Shown here piece by piece: positions 16,258 to 25,076 of a stretch of DNA of 64,000 nucleotides (the first letter of the stretch is position 1; the number at the start of each line of letters is the position of its first letter). The notes beneath the pieces were generated by a model. It made no database searches. It had not been told where the DNA came from and worked only from the letters and a program-made list of their open reading frames with translations. The DNA comes from CAWJMD01 sp963843835 (GTDB taxonomy: Bacteria > Actinomycetota > Actinomycetes > Actinomycetales > CAWJMD01): positions 310,001 through 374,000 of the forward strand of contig CAWJMD010000001.1 in assembly GCA_963843835.1 (NCBI GenBank), given 5' to 3'. Made by a program: the position numbers and the translations under genes.

Positions 16258-16635
16258 ATGACCACGCGCGACCTGACCGCGGCCGACTTCGAGAAGACCG
16301 TGACCGACGGCGGCATCGTGCTCGTCGACTTCTGGGCGTCGTGGTGCGGCCCGTGCAAGATGTTCGCACCCGTGTACGAGGCGTCGTCCGAGAAGCACGA
16401 GGACATCGTCTTCGGCAAGGTCGACACCGAGGCCGAGCAGCAGCTCGCGGGCGCCGCGCAGATCACGTCGATCCCGACCCTGATGGCGTTCCGCGACGGC
16501 GTCCTCGTGTTCAGCCAGCCCGGCGCCCTGCCGGCGGCAGGTCTCGAGCAGGTCATCGAGGCCGTGCGGGCGCTCGACATGGACGAGGTCCAGGCGAAGA
16601 TCGCCGAGCAGGCGGGCAGCTCCACGTCCGCCTGA
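16258..16635 (+). CDS. Thioredoxin
   Basis: 125 residues with the thioredoxin fold and the redox-active WCGPC in VLVDFWASWCGPCKMF, plus the cis-Pro loop SIPTLMAFRDG. It reduces protein disulfides in the cytoplasm. ATG 16258 follows AGAGGAG at about six bases. The C-terminal 15 residues are longer than in the minimal family. The gene is followed by DUF302, and the local set (sulfur oxidation, thioredoxin, DUF302) suggests a role in sulfur or redox stress. Confidence 0.93.
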   Translation: MTTRDLTAADFEKTVTDGGIVLVDFWASWCGPCKMFAPVYEASSEKHEDIVFGKVDTEAEQQLAGAAQITSIPTLMAFRDGVLVFSQPGALPAAGLEQVIEAVRALDMDEVQAKIAEQAGSSTSA

Positions 16636-16679
16636 GCCCGACGCGCACGCCCGACGACCACCCCGACCGACGGAGAGAC

Positions 16680-17081
16680 ATGACCTACGCACTGAGTGCC
16701 ACCTACGACCGGTCCTTCGACGCGACGCTCGACGCCGCCCGGAAAGCCCTGTCCGACCAGGGATTCGGCGTCCTCACCGAGATCGACATGCAGGCGACCC
16801 TGAAGGAGAAGCTGGACGTGGACGTGCCACGCCAGGTCATCCTCGGCGCCTGCCGACCTCCTCTGGCGTACGCGGCCCTGCGGGCGGAGGCCTCGATCGG
16901 GCTGCTCCTGCCCTGCAACGTCGTCGTGCGGTCGCTCGGCGACAACCGCACGACCGTGGAGGCGATGGACCCCGCCGTCATGGTCGACCTGACGGGGAAC
17001 GAGGAGCTCGCGGGCATCGCGGCGGACGCCACCGAGCGGCTCGAGGCCGCTGTGGCCGCCGCCGGTTCCACCGACGCCTGA
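16680..17081 (+). CDS. DUF302 domain protein
   Basis: 133 residues. The DUF302 pattern is visible: an N-terminal strand followed by F-[DE]-A-T-L-D-A-A-R-K-A-L-S-D-Q-G-F-G-V-L, then a lysine/aspartate-rich turn (LKEKLDVD), the GACRPPLAYAAL segment, and the strands LLLPCNVVVRSL. Function is unproven; members often sit beside sulfur-carrier or metal-stress genes. ATG 16680 follows CGGAGAG. It lies 44 bases after the thioredoxin gene on the same strand and is probably in its transcript. Confidence 0.88.
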   Translation: MTYALSATYDRSFDATLDAARKALSDQGFGVLTEIDMQATLKEKLDVDVPRQVILGACRPPLAYAALRAEASIGLLLPCNVVVRSLGDNRTTVEAMDPAVMVDLTGNEELAGIAADATERLEAAVAAAGSTDA

Positions 17082-17223
17082 GACGCAGGCTCACCCGCCG
17101 TCGAGAGCTCCAGGCTCGACGGGTGGGTGCTGTCCAGCGCCAGCCGCAGATCCTGGTGGTGGAACGCCGGACGCAGCCCGAGCGTGGGCTGCCCCAGTGG
17201 TCCGTTCGTGGTACCACCTCTGC

Positions 17224-18276
17224 GTGGACACCGATGCGGCGCGGTCGTGGACGATGGGCAGCCTTCCCGACGGGCGGCGCGTGCAGTGCCACCTCCTCGG
17301 AGGCGAGCAGCTCACCCTGCACGTGATGGAGCTGGGTGCCGGCGTCCACCGGCTGCGTGACCACGAGGGACCCGGAGGAGACGCGGGTGTCGACGTCGTC
17401 CTCGGGCACGCCACTCTCGACGAGTACGTCGCCGTGCGCGACTACCTCGGGGCCGTGGTCGGCCGCCTCGCGAACCGTCTCGGGGGAGCGAGCTTCGAGC
17501 TCGACGGGCAGGTCTGGACGGTCCCTGCCAACGAAGGGGAGAACGCCCTGCACGGTGGTCCCGACGGCTTCGACCGCCGCCTCTGGACGACGACCGAGGT
17601 GTCGGGCGACTCCGTGACCCTGGCGCTGCTCAGCCCGCACGGCGACCAGGGCTTCCCCGGGGCGCTCCGCGTGCAGGTGCGCTACCAGGTCTTCGGCCGG
17701 ACGGTCACCATCGACTACCGCGCCACGACGGACCGGCCGACGGTCGTGAACCTGACGAACCACGCCTACTTCAACCTCGACGGCGAGGGGAGCGGGTCGG
17801 TCGACGAGCACACGCTGACGGTGCCGGCGGACACGGTGACGGCCGTCGACGACGACGGGCTGCCGACCGGCGAGCTGCGGCCCGTCCAGGGCACCCCGCT
17901 GGACCTGCGGGCGGGAGCCGAGCTCGGGTGGGTCGTGCGACAGCCCGACCCACTGGTGGTCGCGGCGGACGGCCTCGACCACAACTTCCTCCCGATCGGG
18001 TCGGGGATGCGCCGCGTGGCCACGTTGCGCGCCGGGCGCAGCGGCCGGGCGCTCGAGGTCTCGAGCGACCTGCCCGGACTGCAGGTCTACACCGGCAACT
18101 CGTTCGACGGGTCGACCGTCGGCCACTCGGGCACGCCGTACCGGCGAGGTGCCGGTGTGGCGCTGGAGACGCAGTTCTTCCCCGACTCCCCGCACCACCC
18201 CGCGTTCCCGAGCGTGGTGCTCGAGCCGGGCGACGTCTGGCGCTCGCGGACCACCTGGCACGTCGCCGTCGCATGA
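17224..18276 (+). CDS. Aldose 1-epimerase (galactose mutarotase)
   Basis: Interconverts alpha and beta anomers of hexoses. It is 350 residues from GTG 17224, close to the family norm. Landmarks include GRLANRL, the NEGENALHGG catalytic-His segment (ALHGG), NLTNHAYFNL with the second His, and the late VALETQFFPDSPH segment carrying the catalytic Glu. The start is uncertain: GTG 17197, GTG 17224 and ATG 17254 all lack a strong ribosome site. The stop overlaps the next start (ATGA), coupling it to the DUF72 gene. Confidence 0.9.
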   Translation: MDTDAARSWTMGSLPDGRRVQCHLLGGEQLTLHVMELGAGVHRLRDHEGPGGDAGVDVVLGHATLDEYVAVRDYLGAVVGRLANRLGGASFELDGQVWTVPANEGENALHGGPDGFDRRLWTTTEVSGDSVTLALLSPHGDQGFPGALRVQVRYQVFGRTVTIDYRATTDRPTVVNLTNHAYFNLDGEGSGSVDEHTLTVPADTVTAVDDDGLPTGELRPVQGTPLDLRAGAELGWVVRQPDPLVVAADGLDHNFLPIGSGMRRVATLRAGRSGRALEVSSDLPGLQVYTGNSFDGSTVGHSGTPYRRGAGVALETQFFPDSPHHPAFPSVVLEPGDVWRSRTTWHVAVA

Positions 18277-19106
18277 CCGGGAGCAGGCCGGACGTGCGTG
18301 TCGGGATCTCCGGATGGACCTACAAGCCCTGGCGAGGTGCCTTCTACCCCAAGGGCCTGAAACAGGCTGACGAGCTCGCCCACGCCGCCTCGCGCCTTCG
18401 CAGCGTCGAGGTCAACGGCTCCTTCTACGCGCTGCAGCGACCCGAGAGCTACCGGGCCTGGGCTGCGGCGACACCCGACGACTTCGTCTTCGCGGTGAAG
18501 GGCGGCCGCTTCATCACGCACATGAAGAAGCTCGCGGACGTGGAGACGCCGCTGGCCAACTTCTTCGCGTCGGGCGTCCTGGCCCTCGGCCCCAAGCTCG
18601 GACCCGTCCTCTGGCAGCTGCCGCCCCGCCTCGCCTTCCATCCGGACCGCCTGGACGCCTTCCTCGCGCTCCTGCCGCGGACGACACGGGAGGCCGCCGC
18701 TCTCGCGGGCCGCCATGACGAGCGGCTGGACGGGAGGTCGCTGACCGTCACGGACGCGGACCGGCCCCTGCGTCACGCCCTCGAGGTGAGGCACGCCAGC
18801 TTCGCCGTCCCCGAGCTCGCGACGCTCGCGAGGGCCCACGGCGTCGCCCTCGTCACCGCCGACACGGCGGGACGTTGGCCGTTCGTCGACGAGCCGACCG
18901 CTGACTTCGCCTACGCCCGGTTGCACGGCGAGACGGAGCTCTACGTCAGCGGGTACGACGACGCCGCCCTGGACGCGTGGGCCGCCCGGGTGAGGACGTG
19001 GACCGCGCAGGGGCGTGACGTCTTCGTCTACTTCGACAACGACGTCAAGGTGCGGGCCCCCTTCGACGCCATCGCCCTGGCGGAGCGGCTCGGTGTCGGG
19101 CGCTGA
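18273..19106 (+). CDS. DUF72 family protein (YecE-like)
   Basis: 277 residues forming the TIM-barrel-like DUF72 fold. The opening VRVGISGWTYKPWRGAFYP and the VEVNGSFYALQRPESYRAWAA segment are family signatures, along with the FAVKGGRFITH strand and the late FVYFDND motif. Biochemical function is unknown. ATG 18273 overlaps the epimerase stop. A strong perfect hairpin (19153-19217) follows the gene and could end this transcript. Confidence 0.9.
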   Translation: MTGSRPDVRVGISGWTYKPWRGAFYPKGLKQADELAHAASRLRSVEVNGSFYALQRPESYRAWAAATPDDFVFAVKGGRFITHMKKLADVETPLANFFASGVLALGPKLGPVLWQLPPRLAFHPDRLDAFLALLPRTTREAAALAGRHDERLDGRSLTVTDADRPLRHALEVRHASFAVPELATLARAHGVALVTADTAGRWPFVDEPTADFAYARLHGETELYVSGYDDAALDAWAARVRTWTAQGRDVFVYFDNDVKVRAPFDAIALAERLGVGR

Positions 19107-19152
19107 CCGGGCGACCCCATCCACCGCTCCCCATCCCATCCCCTCCCCACGA

Positions 19153-19217
19153 GCGCCGACTGGTCGCACCTGGCGCGACACGCGCGGCGTGTCGCGCCAG
19201 GTGCGACCAGTCGGCGC
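19153..19217. repeat. Perfect 31-bp inverted repeat with 3-base loop
   Basis: Positions 19153-19183 are the exact reverse complement of 19187-19217, with GCG as the loop. It sits between the DUF72 gene and hypA in a 211-base gap. There is no trailing T-run. The length and perfection exceed what a terminator needs, so it may be a dispersed palindromic element or recombination substrate; it could still terminate transcription. Confidence 0.85.
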
Positions 19218-19317
19218 CGTGAAGGGGGCAGGGAGTCGCCCACCCTTGTCGCGCACGTCGGCCCGGCCTAGCGTGGCGACCGTCCGGGTGACCCGCCCGG
19301 AGTGAGGCGGTGACGCC

Positions 19318-19647
19318 GTGCACGAGCTCTCGATCGCGCAGAGCGTGGTGGACGCCGTCGTCGAGCGAGCCGGGGACCGCCGGGTGCTGCGCGTCGGGCT
19401 CCGCGTGGGTCGGCTGAGCGGGGTGGTGCCAGACGCCCTGCGGTTCAGTTTCGACCTGGTCACCGAGGGCACTCTCGCTGAAGGCGCCGCGCTGGAGATC
19501 GAGGAGCCGGAGGGCCGTGCCACCTGCCGGAGCTGCTCGTCCGACTTCGTCCTGCGCGACCTGGTGCTCCTGTGCGAGTGCGGGAGCGCCGACGTCGAGG
19601 TCGTGAGCGGGAGCGAGCTGATGGTCTCGTCGATGGAGGTGGCGTGA
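19318..19647 (+). CDS. hypA: Hydrogenase nickel-incorporation protein HypA
   Basis: 109 residues. The N-terminus MHELSIAQSVVD gives the nickel-binding Met-His-Glu, and the C-terminal part holds the zinc site, CRSC near residue 69 and CEC near residue 85. The second pair is spaced CxC rather than the usual CxxC. With HypB it delivers Ni2+ to the hydrogenase large subunit. GTG 19318 is the only start giving the N-terminal MHE. One base separates its stop from the hypB start. Confidence 0.95.
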   Translation: MHELSIAQSVVDAVVERAGDRRVLRVGLRVGRLSGVVPDALRFSFDLVTEGTLAEGAALEIEEPEGRATCRSCSSDFVLRDLVLLCECGSADVEVVSGSELMVSSMEVA

Positions 19648-19648
19648 G

Positions 19649-20380
19649 ATGTGTTCCACGTGCGGCTGCTCGGACGGCGCCGGCGTGCGCGTGAACGGCC
19701 ACGCGGAGCACCACGCCCACCCCGACGCGCACGGCGGGACGGAGGTCGTCACCCTCGAGCAGCGGGTCCTGGCCAAGAACGACCACCTCGCCGAGCACAA
19801 CCGCAGCTGGCTCGCCGAGCGGCAGGTGGTGGCTCTCAACGTGATGAGCTCGCCGGGCTCGGGCAAGACGACGCTCCTCGAGCGGACGATCCGCGAGATG
19901 ACGGCGCGCCGACCCGTGTCGGTCGTCGAAGGTGACCAGGAGACCGAGCTGGACGCCGAGCGGATCCGCGCGACGGGCTGCCCCGTCGTGCAGGTGAACA
20001 CCGGCGCCGGGTGCCACCTCGACGCGGACATGCTGCGCCGCGCCCTGGGGGAGCTCGAGCCGCCCACGCGTTCCCTGGTTCTCGTCGAGAACGTCGGCAA
20101 CCTGGTGTGCCCCTCCCTGTTCGACCTGGGGGAGAAGGCGCGTGTCGTGGTGATCTCGGTGACGGAGGGGCAGGACAAGCCGATCAAGTACCCGCACATG
20201 TTCGCCGCGGCCGACCTGGTCGTGGTGAACAAGACGGACCTGCTGCCGTACGTGGACTTCGACGTGGAGGTCTGCGCCGCCCACGCACGAACGGTCAACC
20301 CCGGGGTCGAGGTGCTCGCCCTCTCCGCCACCACCGGCAGAGGTACGAGCGACTGGTACGCCTGGCTCGACCGCCAGTAG
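19649..20380 (+). CDS. hypB: Hydrogenase nickel-incorporation GTPase HypB
   Basis: 243 residues. The N-terminus is MCSTCGC, the high-affinity metal motif, followed by a His-rich stretch (HAEHHAHPDAH). The GTPase core has P-loop SSPGSGKTTLL near residue 70 and NKTD for guanine specificity near 205. HypB hydrolyses GTP to drive nickel insertion with HypA. It is 142 bases upstream of the small subunit gene, which appears to start a new transcript. Confidence 0.96.
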   Translation: MCSTCGCSDGAGVRVNGHAEHHAHPDAHGGTEVVTLEQRVLAKNDHLAEHNRSWLAERQVVALNVMSSPGSGKTTLLERTIREMTARRPVSVVEGDQETELDAERIRATGCPVVQVNTGAGCHLDADMLRRALGELEPPTRSLVLVENVGNLVCPSLFDLGEKARVVVISVTEGQDKPIKYPHMFAAADLVVVNKTDLLPYVDFDVEVCAAHARTVNPGVEVLALSATTGRGTSDWYAWLDRQ

Positions 20381-20413
20381 CCGACTGACCCCCGCATACC
20401 ACGCGACGGACGG

Positions 20414-20443
20414 TTGACAGCCTCGTTTCACCCCGTGTACACC
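20414..20443 (+). promoter_or_regulatory. Candidate promoter for the hydrogenase operon
   Basis: TTGACA (20414-20419) and TACACC (20438-20443) are separated by 18 bases. The -35 is ideal; the -10 is weak. It lies in the gap between hypB and the small subunit. Confidence 0.4.
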
Positions 20444-20457
20444 GTGATGTGCGTCAC
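20444..20457. promoter_or_regulatory. CRP/GlxR-like binding site
   Basis: GTGATGTGCGTCAC matches the GTGA-N6-TCAC core of actinobacterial CRP/GlxR sites. It abuts the candidate -10 and is 66 bases before ATG 20523. Confidence 0.5.
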
Positions 20458-20522
20458 GCAAGCGGGTCGAGACCCGGCTCCGGTGGCGTAGGGGCCTGCG
20501 CGGGCCTCGGAGAGCGGCGACG

Positions 20523-21578
20523 ATGCCATCAGAAGCGGCGACGAAAGCCGAGGAGACCCTGATCCACGTGCTGTGGATCAATGCCGGTCTCAGCTGCGAC
20601 GGGGACTCGGTGGCTCTCACCGCGGCGACCCAGCCCAGCATCGAGGAGATCGCGCTCGGCGCCCTGCCCGGGCTGCCGAAGATCGCCGTCCACTGGCCGC
20701 TCATCGACTTCGAGTGCGGGCCGAACGGCGGAGCCGACGACTTCCTGGAGTGGTTCTTCAAGGCCGACCGCGGCGAGCTCGAGCCCTTCGTGCTCGTGGT
20801 CGAGGGCTCCATCCCGAACGAGAACCTCCACGACGAGGGCTACTGGTGCGGCTTCGGCAACGACCCGGCCACGGGTCAGCCGATGACCACGAGCGAGTGG
20901 CTCGACCGGCTGGCTCCCAAGGCGACCGCCGTCGTCGCGGTGGGCACCTGCGCCACCTACGGCGGCATCCACGCGATGGCGGGCAACCCGACCGGGGCCA
21001 TGGGCGTCCCCGACTACCTCGGCTGGGAGTGGAAGTCGAAGGCCGGCATCCCGATCGTCTGCGTACCCGGCTGCCCGATCCAGCCTGACAACCTCTCGGA
21101 GACGCTGACCTACCTGCTGTACATGGCGACCGGCCAGGCCCCGATGATCCCGCTCGACGACGCGTTGCGGCCCCAGTGGCTGTTCGGCGCCACCGTGCAC
21201 GAGGGCTGCGACCGCGCCGGCTACTACGAGCAGGGCGACTTCGCGACCGAGTACGGGTCCCCGAAGTGCATCGTGAAGCTCGGGTGCTGGGGGCCTGTCG
21301 TGAAGTGCAACGTGCCCAAGCGTGGCTGGATCAACGGTGTGGGCGGCTGTCCGAACGTGGGCGGGATCTGTATCGGCTGCACGATGCCCGGCTTCCCCGA
21401 CAAGTTCATGCCCTTCATGGACGAGCCCCCCGGCGGCAAGCTCTCCACGACAGCCGTCGGCCTGTACGGCTCCGCGATCCGCAACCTGCGCGCCGTCACG
21501 ATGAAGACCGTTGACAAGGAACCGAAGTGGCGGCACCGGGGCCGTCAGCTCACCACCGGTGCAACGCGTACCTGGTAA
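20523..21578 (+). CDS. hhyS: [NiFe] hydrogenase small subunit, group 1h type
   Basis: 351 residues. It carries the iron-sulfur clusters that pass electrons from the active site. Cys motifs include LSCDGD near residue 24, VGTCATYGG near 142, VPGCPIQPDN near 182, and later CDRAGYY, CWGPVVKCN and CPNVGGICIGCTMPGFPDKF. No Tat signal peptide is present, which agrees with the cytoplasm-facing group 1h/5 enzymes of Streptomyces and mycobacteria that scavenge atmospheric H2. ATG 20523 follows GGAGAG at eight bases. The assignment to group 1h rests on overall motif style and the accessory genes. Confidence 0.93.
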   Translation: MPSEAATKAEETLIHVLWINAGLSCDGDSVALTAATQPSIEEIALGALPGLPKIAVHWPLIDFECGPNGGADDFLEWFFKADRGELEPFVLVVEGSIPNENLHDEGYWCGFGNDPATGQPMTTSEWLDRLAPKATAVVAVGTCATYGGIHAMAGNPTGAMGVPDYLGWEWKSKAGIPIVCVPGCPIQPDNLSETLTYLLYMATGQAPMIPLDDALRPQWLFGATVHEGCDRAGYYEQGDFATEYGSPKCIVKLGCWGPVVKCNVPKRGWINGVGGCPNVGGICIGCTMPGFPDKFMPFMDEPPGGKLSTTAVGLYGSAIRNLRAVTMKTVDKEPKWRHRGRQLTTGATRTW

Positions 21579-21647
21579 CCCATCTGAGGTGCCGCACGTA
21601 CGCAGTTCAGTCCGTCGGCACCGTCGCCCGCTCAGAGAGGCAGCGCG

Positions 21648-23444
21648 ATGACGACGACAGCCCCCCGCACCAGCTCCACCTCGTCGGCCGAGCGGGGGAA
21701 CCTGGTCGACATGGCCTGGGACCCGATCACCCGCATCGTCGGCAGCCTCGGCATCTACACGAAGATCGACTTCGACGCGCGCGAGGTGGTCGAGTGCAAG
21801 AGCACGTCGTCCATCTTCCGCGGGTACTCGATCTTCATGAAGGGCAAGGACCCTCGCGACGCCCACTTCATCACCAGCCGCATCTGCGGCATCTGCGGTG
21901 ACAACCACGCGACCTGCTCCTGCTATGCGCAGAACATGGCCTACGGCGTGAAGCCGCCGCACCTGGGGGAGTGGATCGTCAACCTCGGCGAGGCGGCCGA
22001 GTACATGTTCGACCACAACATCTTCCAGGAGAACCTGGTCGGGGTTGACTACTGCGAGAAAATGGTCGCCGAGACGAACCCCGGTGTGCTGGAACGCGCC
22101 AACAGCACCGAGGCGCCACGCGCCGGGGAGCACGGGTACCGCACGATCGGCGACATCATGCGGTCCCTCAACCCGTTCACCGGTGAGTTCTACCGCGAGG
22201 CGCTGCAGGTGAGTCGGTGGACGCGAGAGATGTTCTGCCTGATGGAGGGTCGCCACGTCCACCCCTCCACGTTGTACCCGGGCGGTGTCGGGACGGTCGC
22301 CACCGTCCAGCTGATGACCGACTACCTGACGCGCCTGATGCGCTATGTCGAGTTCATGAAGAAGGTCGTCCCGATGCACGACGACCTCTTCGACTTCATC
22401 TACGAGGCCATGCCGGGGTACGAGCAGGTCGGCCTGCGCCGCACCCTGCTCGGGTGCTGGGGGTCGTTCCAGGACCCCGAGTACTGCAACTTCGCGTACA
22501 AGGACATGACCGAGTGGGGTCGGAAGATGTTCGTCACGCCGGGCATCGTCGTCGACGGCAAGCTGGTCACGACCGACCTCGTGGAGATCAACCTCGGCAT
22601 CCGCATCCTCCTCGGCTCCTCGTACTACGAGGACTGGGAGGGGCAGGAGATGTTCGTGACGAAGGACCCCCTCGGCAACGACGTGGACCGGCGCCACCCG
22701 TGGAACCAGCACACCAACCCGCGACCGCAGAAGCGGGACCTGGACGACAAGTACAGCTGGGTGATGTCCCCGCGCTGGTTCGACGGCAAGGACTACCTGG
22801 CGCTGGACACCGGCGGAGGCCCGCTCGCGAGGCTGTGGGCGACCGCACTGGCCGGTCTGGTCGACGTCGGCTACGTGCAGGCGACCGGGAACAGCGTCAG
22901 GATCAACCTGCCGAAGACCGCGCTCAAGGGACCCGTCGAGCTGGAGTGGAAGGTCCCGCAGTGGAGCAACACCATCGAGCGGAACAGGGCACGCACGTAC
23001 TTCCAGGCGTACGCCGCGGCATGCGCCCTGCACTTCGCCGAGCAGGCGCTGGAGGAGATCAGGGCCGGCCGGACGAAGACCTGGGAGAAGTTCGAGGTGC
23101 CCGACGAGGCCATCGGCTGCGGGTTCACCGAGGCCGTGCGCGGCGTCCTCTCCCACCACATGGTGATCCGTGACGGCAAGATCGCGAACTACCACCCGTA
23201 CCCGCCGACCCCGTGGAACGCCAACCCGAGGGACGTCTACGGGACACCGGGCCCCTACGAGGACGCCGTCCAGGGGCAGCCGATCTTCGAGGAGAACGAC
23301 CGGGAGCACTTCAAGGGCATCGACATCATGCGCACGGTCCGCAGCTTCGACCCCTGCCTGCCGTGCGGCGTGCACATGTACCTGGGGCAGGGAAAGAAGC
23401 TCGACCTGCTGCACTCGCCCACCCAGTCGGTCACGGGCGACTGA
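21648..23444 (+). CDS. hhyL: [NiFe] hydrogenase large subunit, group 1h type
   Basis: 598 residues. It holds the NiFe(CN)2CO site that oxidises H2. The L1 motif is RICGICGDNHATCS (near residue 78) and the L2 motif is DPCLPCGVHMYLG near the C-terminus, giving the four ligand cysteines. After the L2 His about 21 residues remain, the part normally removed by the maturation protease. It is 69 bases downstream of the small subunit gene. L1 with GDNHATC is the pattern I know from the actinobacterial high-affinity hydrogenases, distinct from group 2a enzymes. Confidence 0.95.
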   Translation: MTTTAPRTSSTSSAERGNLVDMAWDPITRIVGSLGIYTKIDFDAREVVECKSTSSIFRGYSIFMKGKDPRDAHFITSRICGICGDNHATCSCYAQNMAYGVKPPHLGEWIVNLGEAAEYMFDHNIFQENLVGVDYCEKMVAETNPGVLERANSTEAPRAGEHGYRTIGDIMRSLNPFTGEFYREALQVSRWTREMFCLMEGRHVHPSTLYPGGVGTVATVQLMTDYLTRLMRYVEFMKKVVPMHDDLFDFIYEAMPGYEQVGLRRTLLGCWGSFQDPEYCNFAYKDMTEWGRKMFVTPGIVVDGKLVTTDLVEINLGIRILLGSSYYEDWEGQEMFVTKDPLGNDVDRRHPWNQHTNPRPQKRDLDDKYSWVMSPRWFDGKDYLALDTGGGPLARLWATALAGLVDVGYVQATGNSVRINLPKTALKGPVELEWKVPQWSNTIERNRARTYFQAYAAACALHFAEQALEEIRAGRTKTWEKFEVPDEAIGCGFTEAVRGVLSHHMVIRDGKIANYHPYPPTPWNANPRDVYGTPGPYEDAVQGQPIFEENDREHFKGIDIMRTVRSFDPCLPCGVHMYLGQGKKLDLLHSPTQSVTGD

Positions 23445-23454
23445 CGCCGGCGAC

Positions 23455-24411
23455 ATGGGCCACGCGAGCCACCCCGACCCCGTCGCCGACTCCCCTGGAG
23501 GCAGCCCGGCGGTCGACCTGCGTGGTGCAGGTGAACGCATCCAGGCGCTGCTCGACGCAAGCTCGTCAGGCGGCGCGGTCGCGCGTGAACGGGCCGAGGA
23601 GCTCGTCCGTCTGGTGACCGACCTGTACGGGTCCGGCCTGGAGCGCCTCCTGGGCATCCTCGACGAGACCGGTCGCCTGGACGAGGACGTGCGAACCGCC
23701 CTAGCCGGGGACGACCTGGTGGCCAGCCTGCTGATCGTCCACGGCCTGCACCCGTTGGATGTCGACGCGCGGGTGGAGGGGGCGCTCGAGAGCGTCCGGC
23801 CCTATCTCGGCTCGCACGGTGGCGACGTCGAGCTCGTCGAGGTCACCGACGAGGGCGTGGTGCGGCTGCGGTTGCTCGGCAGCTGCGACGGCTGCCCGTC
23901 GTCCTCGGTGACGCTCACGCTCGCTGTCGAGGAGGCGGTCGAGACGGCGGCCCCCGAGGTGACGGCCATCGAGGTGGAGACGCCGGCCGCGTCGGCCCGG
24001 GAGGGGCTGTCGGTGATCCCGGTCGACGCGCTGCGCGTGCGGCTCGACCGGTCGGCACCGGCGGCCGCGGGCTGGACCGCCGTCCCCGACCTCGCCGCGA
24101 TCGCGCCAGGGGAGGTGGCCGGCTTCGCCGTGGACGGCGTAGCCGTGCTGACCTGTCGCGCCGGGGAGCAGCTGTACGCGTTCCGCGACCACTGCCCCCG
24201 GTGCGACAGGTCACTGGCCGGTGCCACGCTCGCCCGCCTCGTCGGGGGACGGGCCGAGGACGCGGCGCTGCGGTGTCCGACGTGCCGTGGACGGTTCGAC
24301 GTCCGACGCGCCGGCGCCGGCCTGGACGGGGAGGACCTCCACCTCGACCCGCTGCCCCTGCTCCTGCGCGACGGCGTCGCGTCCGTGGCGCTGCCGGTGG
24401 CGGTCGCCTGA
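23455..24411 (+). CDS. NifU C-terminal domain fused to a Rieske-like four-Cys domain
   Basis: 318 residues. After an N-terminal helical part, residues about 95-175 form a NifU/NFU domain with the cluster-carrier motif CDGCPSS. The C-terminal part (about 200-318) is Rieske-like, but the usual C-x-H and C-x-x-H pairs are replaced by CPRC (near residue 247) and CPTC (near 275), so it would bind its metal by four cysteines. It directly follows hhyL and overlaps the DUF5947 start by one base. Likely role: an electron carrier or cluster donor for the hydrogenase; inference from context. Confidence 0.87.
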   Translation: MGHASHPDPVADSPGGSPAVDLRGAGERIQALLDASSSGGAVARERAEELVRLVTDLYGSGLERLLGILDETGRLDEDVRTALAGDDLVASLLIVHGLHPLDVDARVEGALESVRPYLGSHGGDVELVEVTDEGVVRLRLLGSCDGCPSSSVTLTLAVEEAVETAAPEVTAIEVETPAASAREGLSVIPVDALRVRLDRSAPAAAGWTAVPDLAAIAPGEVAGFAVDGVAVLTCRAGEQLYAFRDHCPRCDRSLAGATLARLVGGRAEDAALRCPTCRGRFDVRRAGAGLDGEDLHLDPLPLLLRDGVASVALPVAVA

Positions 24412-25076
24412 TGGGCGCGCCGCTCGCTGCCCTCCGCCGGATCGCCACCACCCGACCGGCGCCGGTGGCCGACGAGCGGTGCGAGATGTGCGCCGAGGCC
24501 ATCGCCGATGACCACCCCCACGTCGTCGACGTCGAGAACCGCACCCTGATGTGCACGTGCCGCGGCTGCTACCTGCTGTTCGACCACCAGGACGCCCGGC
24601 TGCGGTACCGGGCCGTGCCCGACCGCTACCTGGCGTTCCCTGGCTTCGGGCTGTCCCGAGGTCAGTGGGAGGGCCTCGAGATCCCCGTCGGTCTGGCCTT
24701 CTTCTTCCACAACTCGGTGCGGGGGACGACGTCCGCCTTCTACCCCGGGCCCGCGGGCGCCACCGAGTCCGAGCTGCCGCTGGAGGCGTGGAGCGACGTC
24801 CTGGACGCCGAACCCCGGCTGCACGTGCTGGCGCCCGACGTGGAGGCGCTGTTGATCAGGGTTCCCGGACGCGACGACCTGGGAACCGCGCGCGACGGAG
24901 CGGACGGTGAGATCACCTGCCACCTGGTGCCTGTCGACGCCTGCTACGCCCTGGTCGGACGTCTGCGGACCCTGTGGCGCGGCTTCGACGGTGGCACGGA
25001 GGCGCGCGCGGCGATCGACGAGTTCTTCGCGGACGTCGCCGCGCGGAGCCGCCCCGCACCGGACGTGCAGCCGTGA
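24411..25076 (+). CDS. DUF5947 family hydrogenase-associated protein
   Basis: 221 residues. An N-terminal metal-binding region has CEMC (near residue 24) and CTCRGCYLLF (near residue 44), and then an alpha/beta domain with RYRAVPDRYLAFPGF and AFFFHNS. This matches the DUF5947 family seen next to group 1h hydrogenases in actinobacteria. Its role is unknown; a zinc or iron site in assembly or electron transfer is possible. It is tightly coupled on both sides: start overlaps the NifU-Rieske stop, stop overlaps the DUF6084 start. Confidence 0.85.
   Translation: MGAPLAALRRIATTRPAPVADERCEMCAEAIADDHPHVVDVENRTLMCTCRGCYLLFDHQDARLRYRAVPDRYLAFPGFGLSRGQWEGLEIPVGLAFFFHNSVRGTTSAFYPGPAGATESELPLEAWSDVLDAEPRLHVLAPDVEALLIRVPGRDDLGTARDGADGEITCHLVPVDACYALVGRLRTLWRGFDGGTEARAAIDEFFADVAARSRPAPDVQP

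Noticed and set aside
20529..23657. 1042-codon open frame antisense to the hydrogenase subunits
   Set aside because: High-GC shadow frame; the sense strand has all hydrogenase motifs and ribosome sites, while the antisense protein is low complexity.
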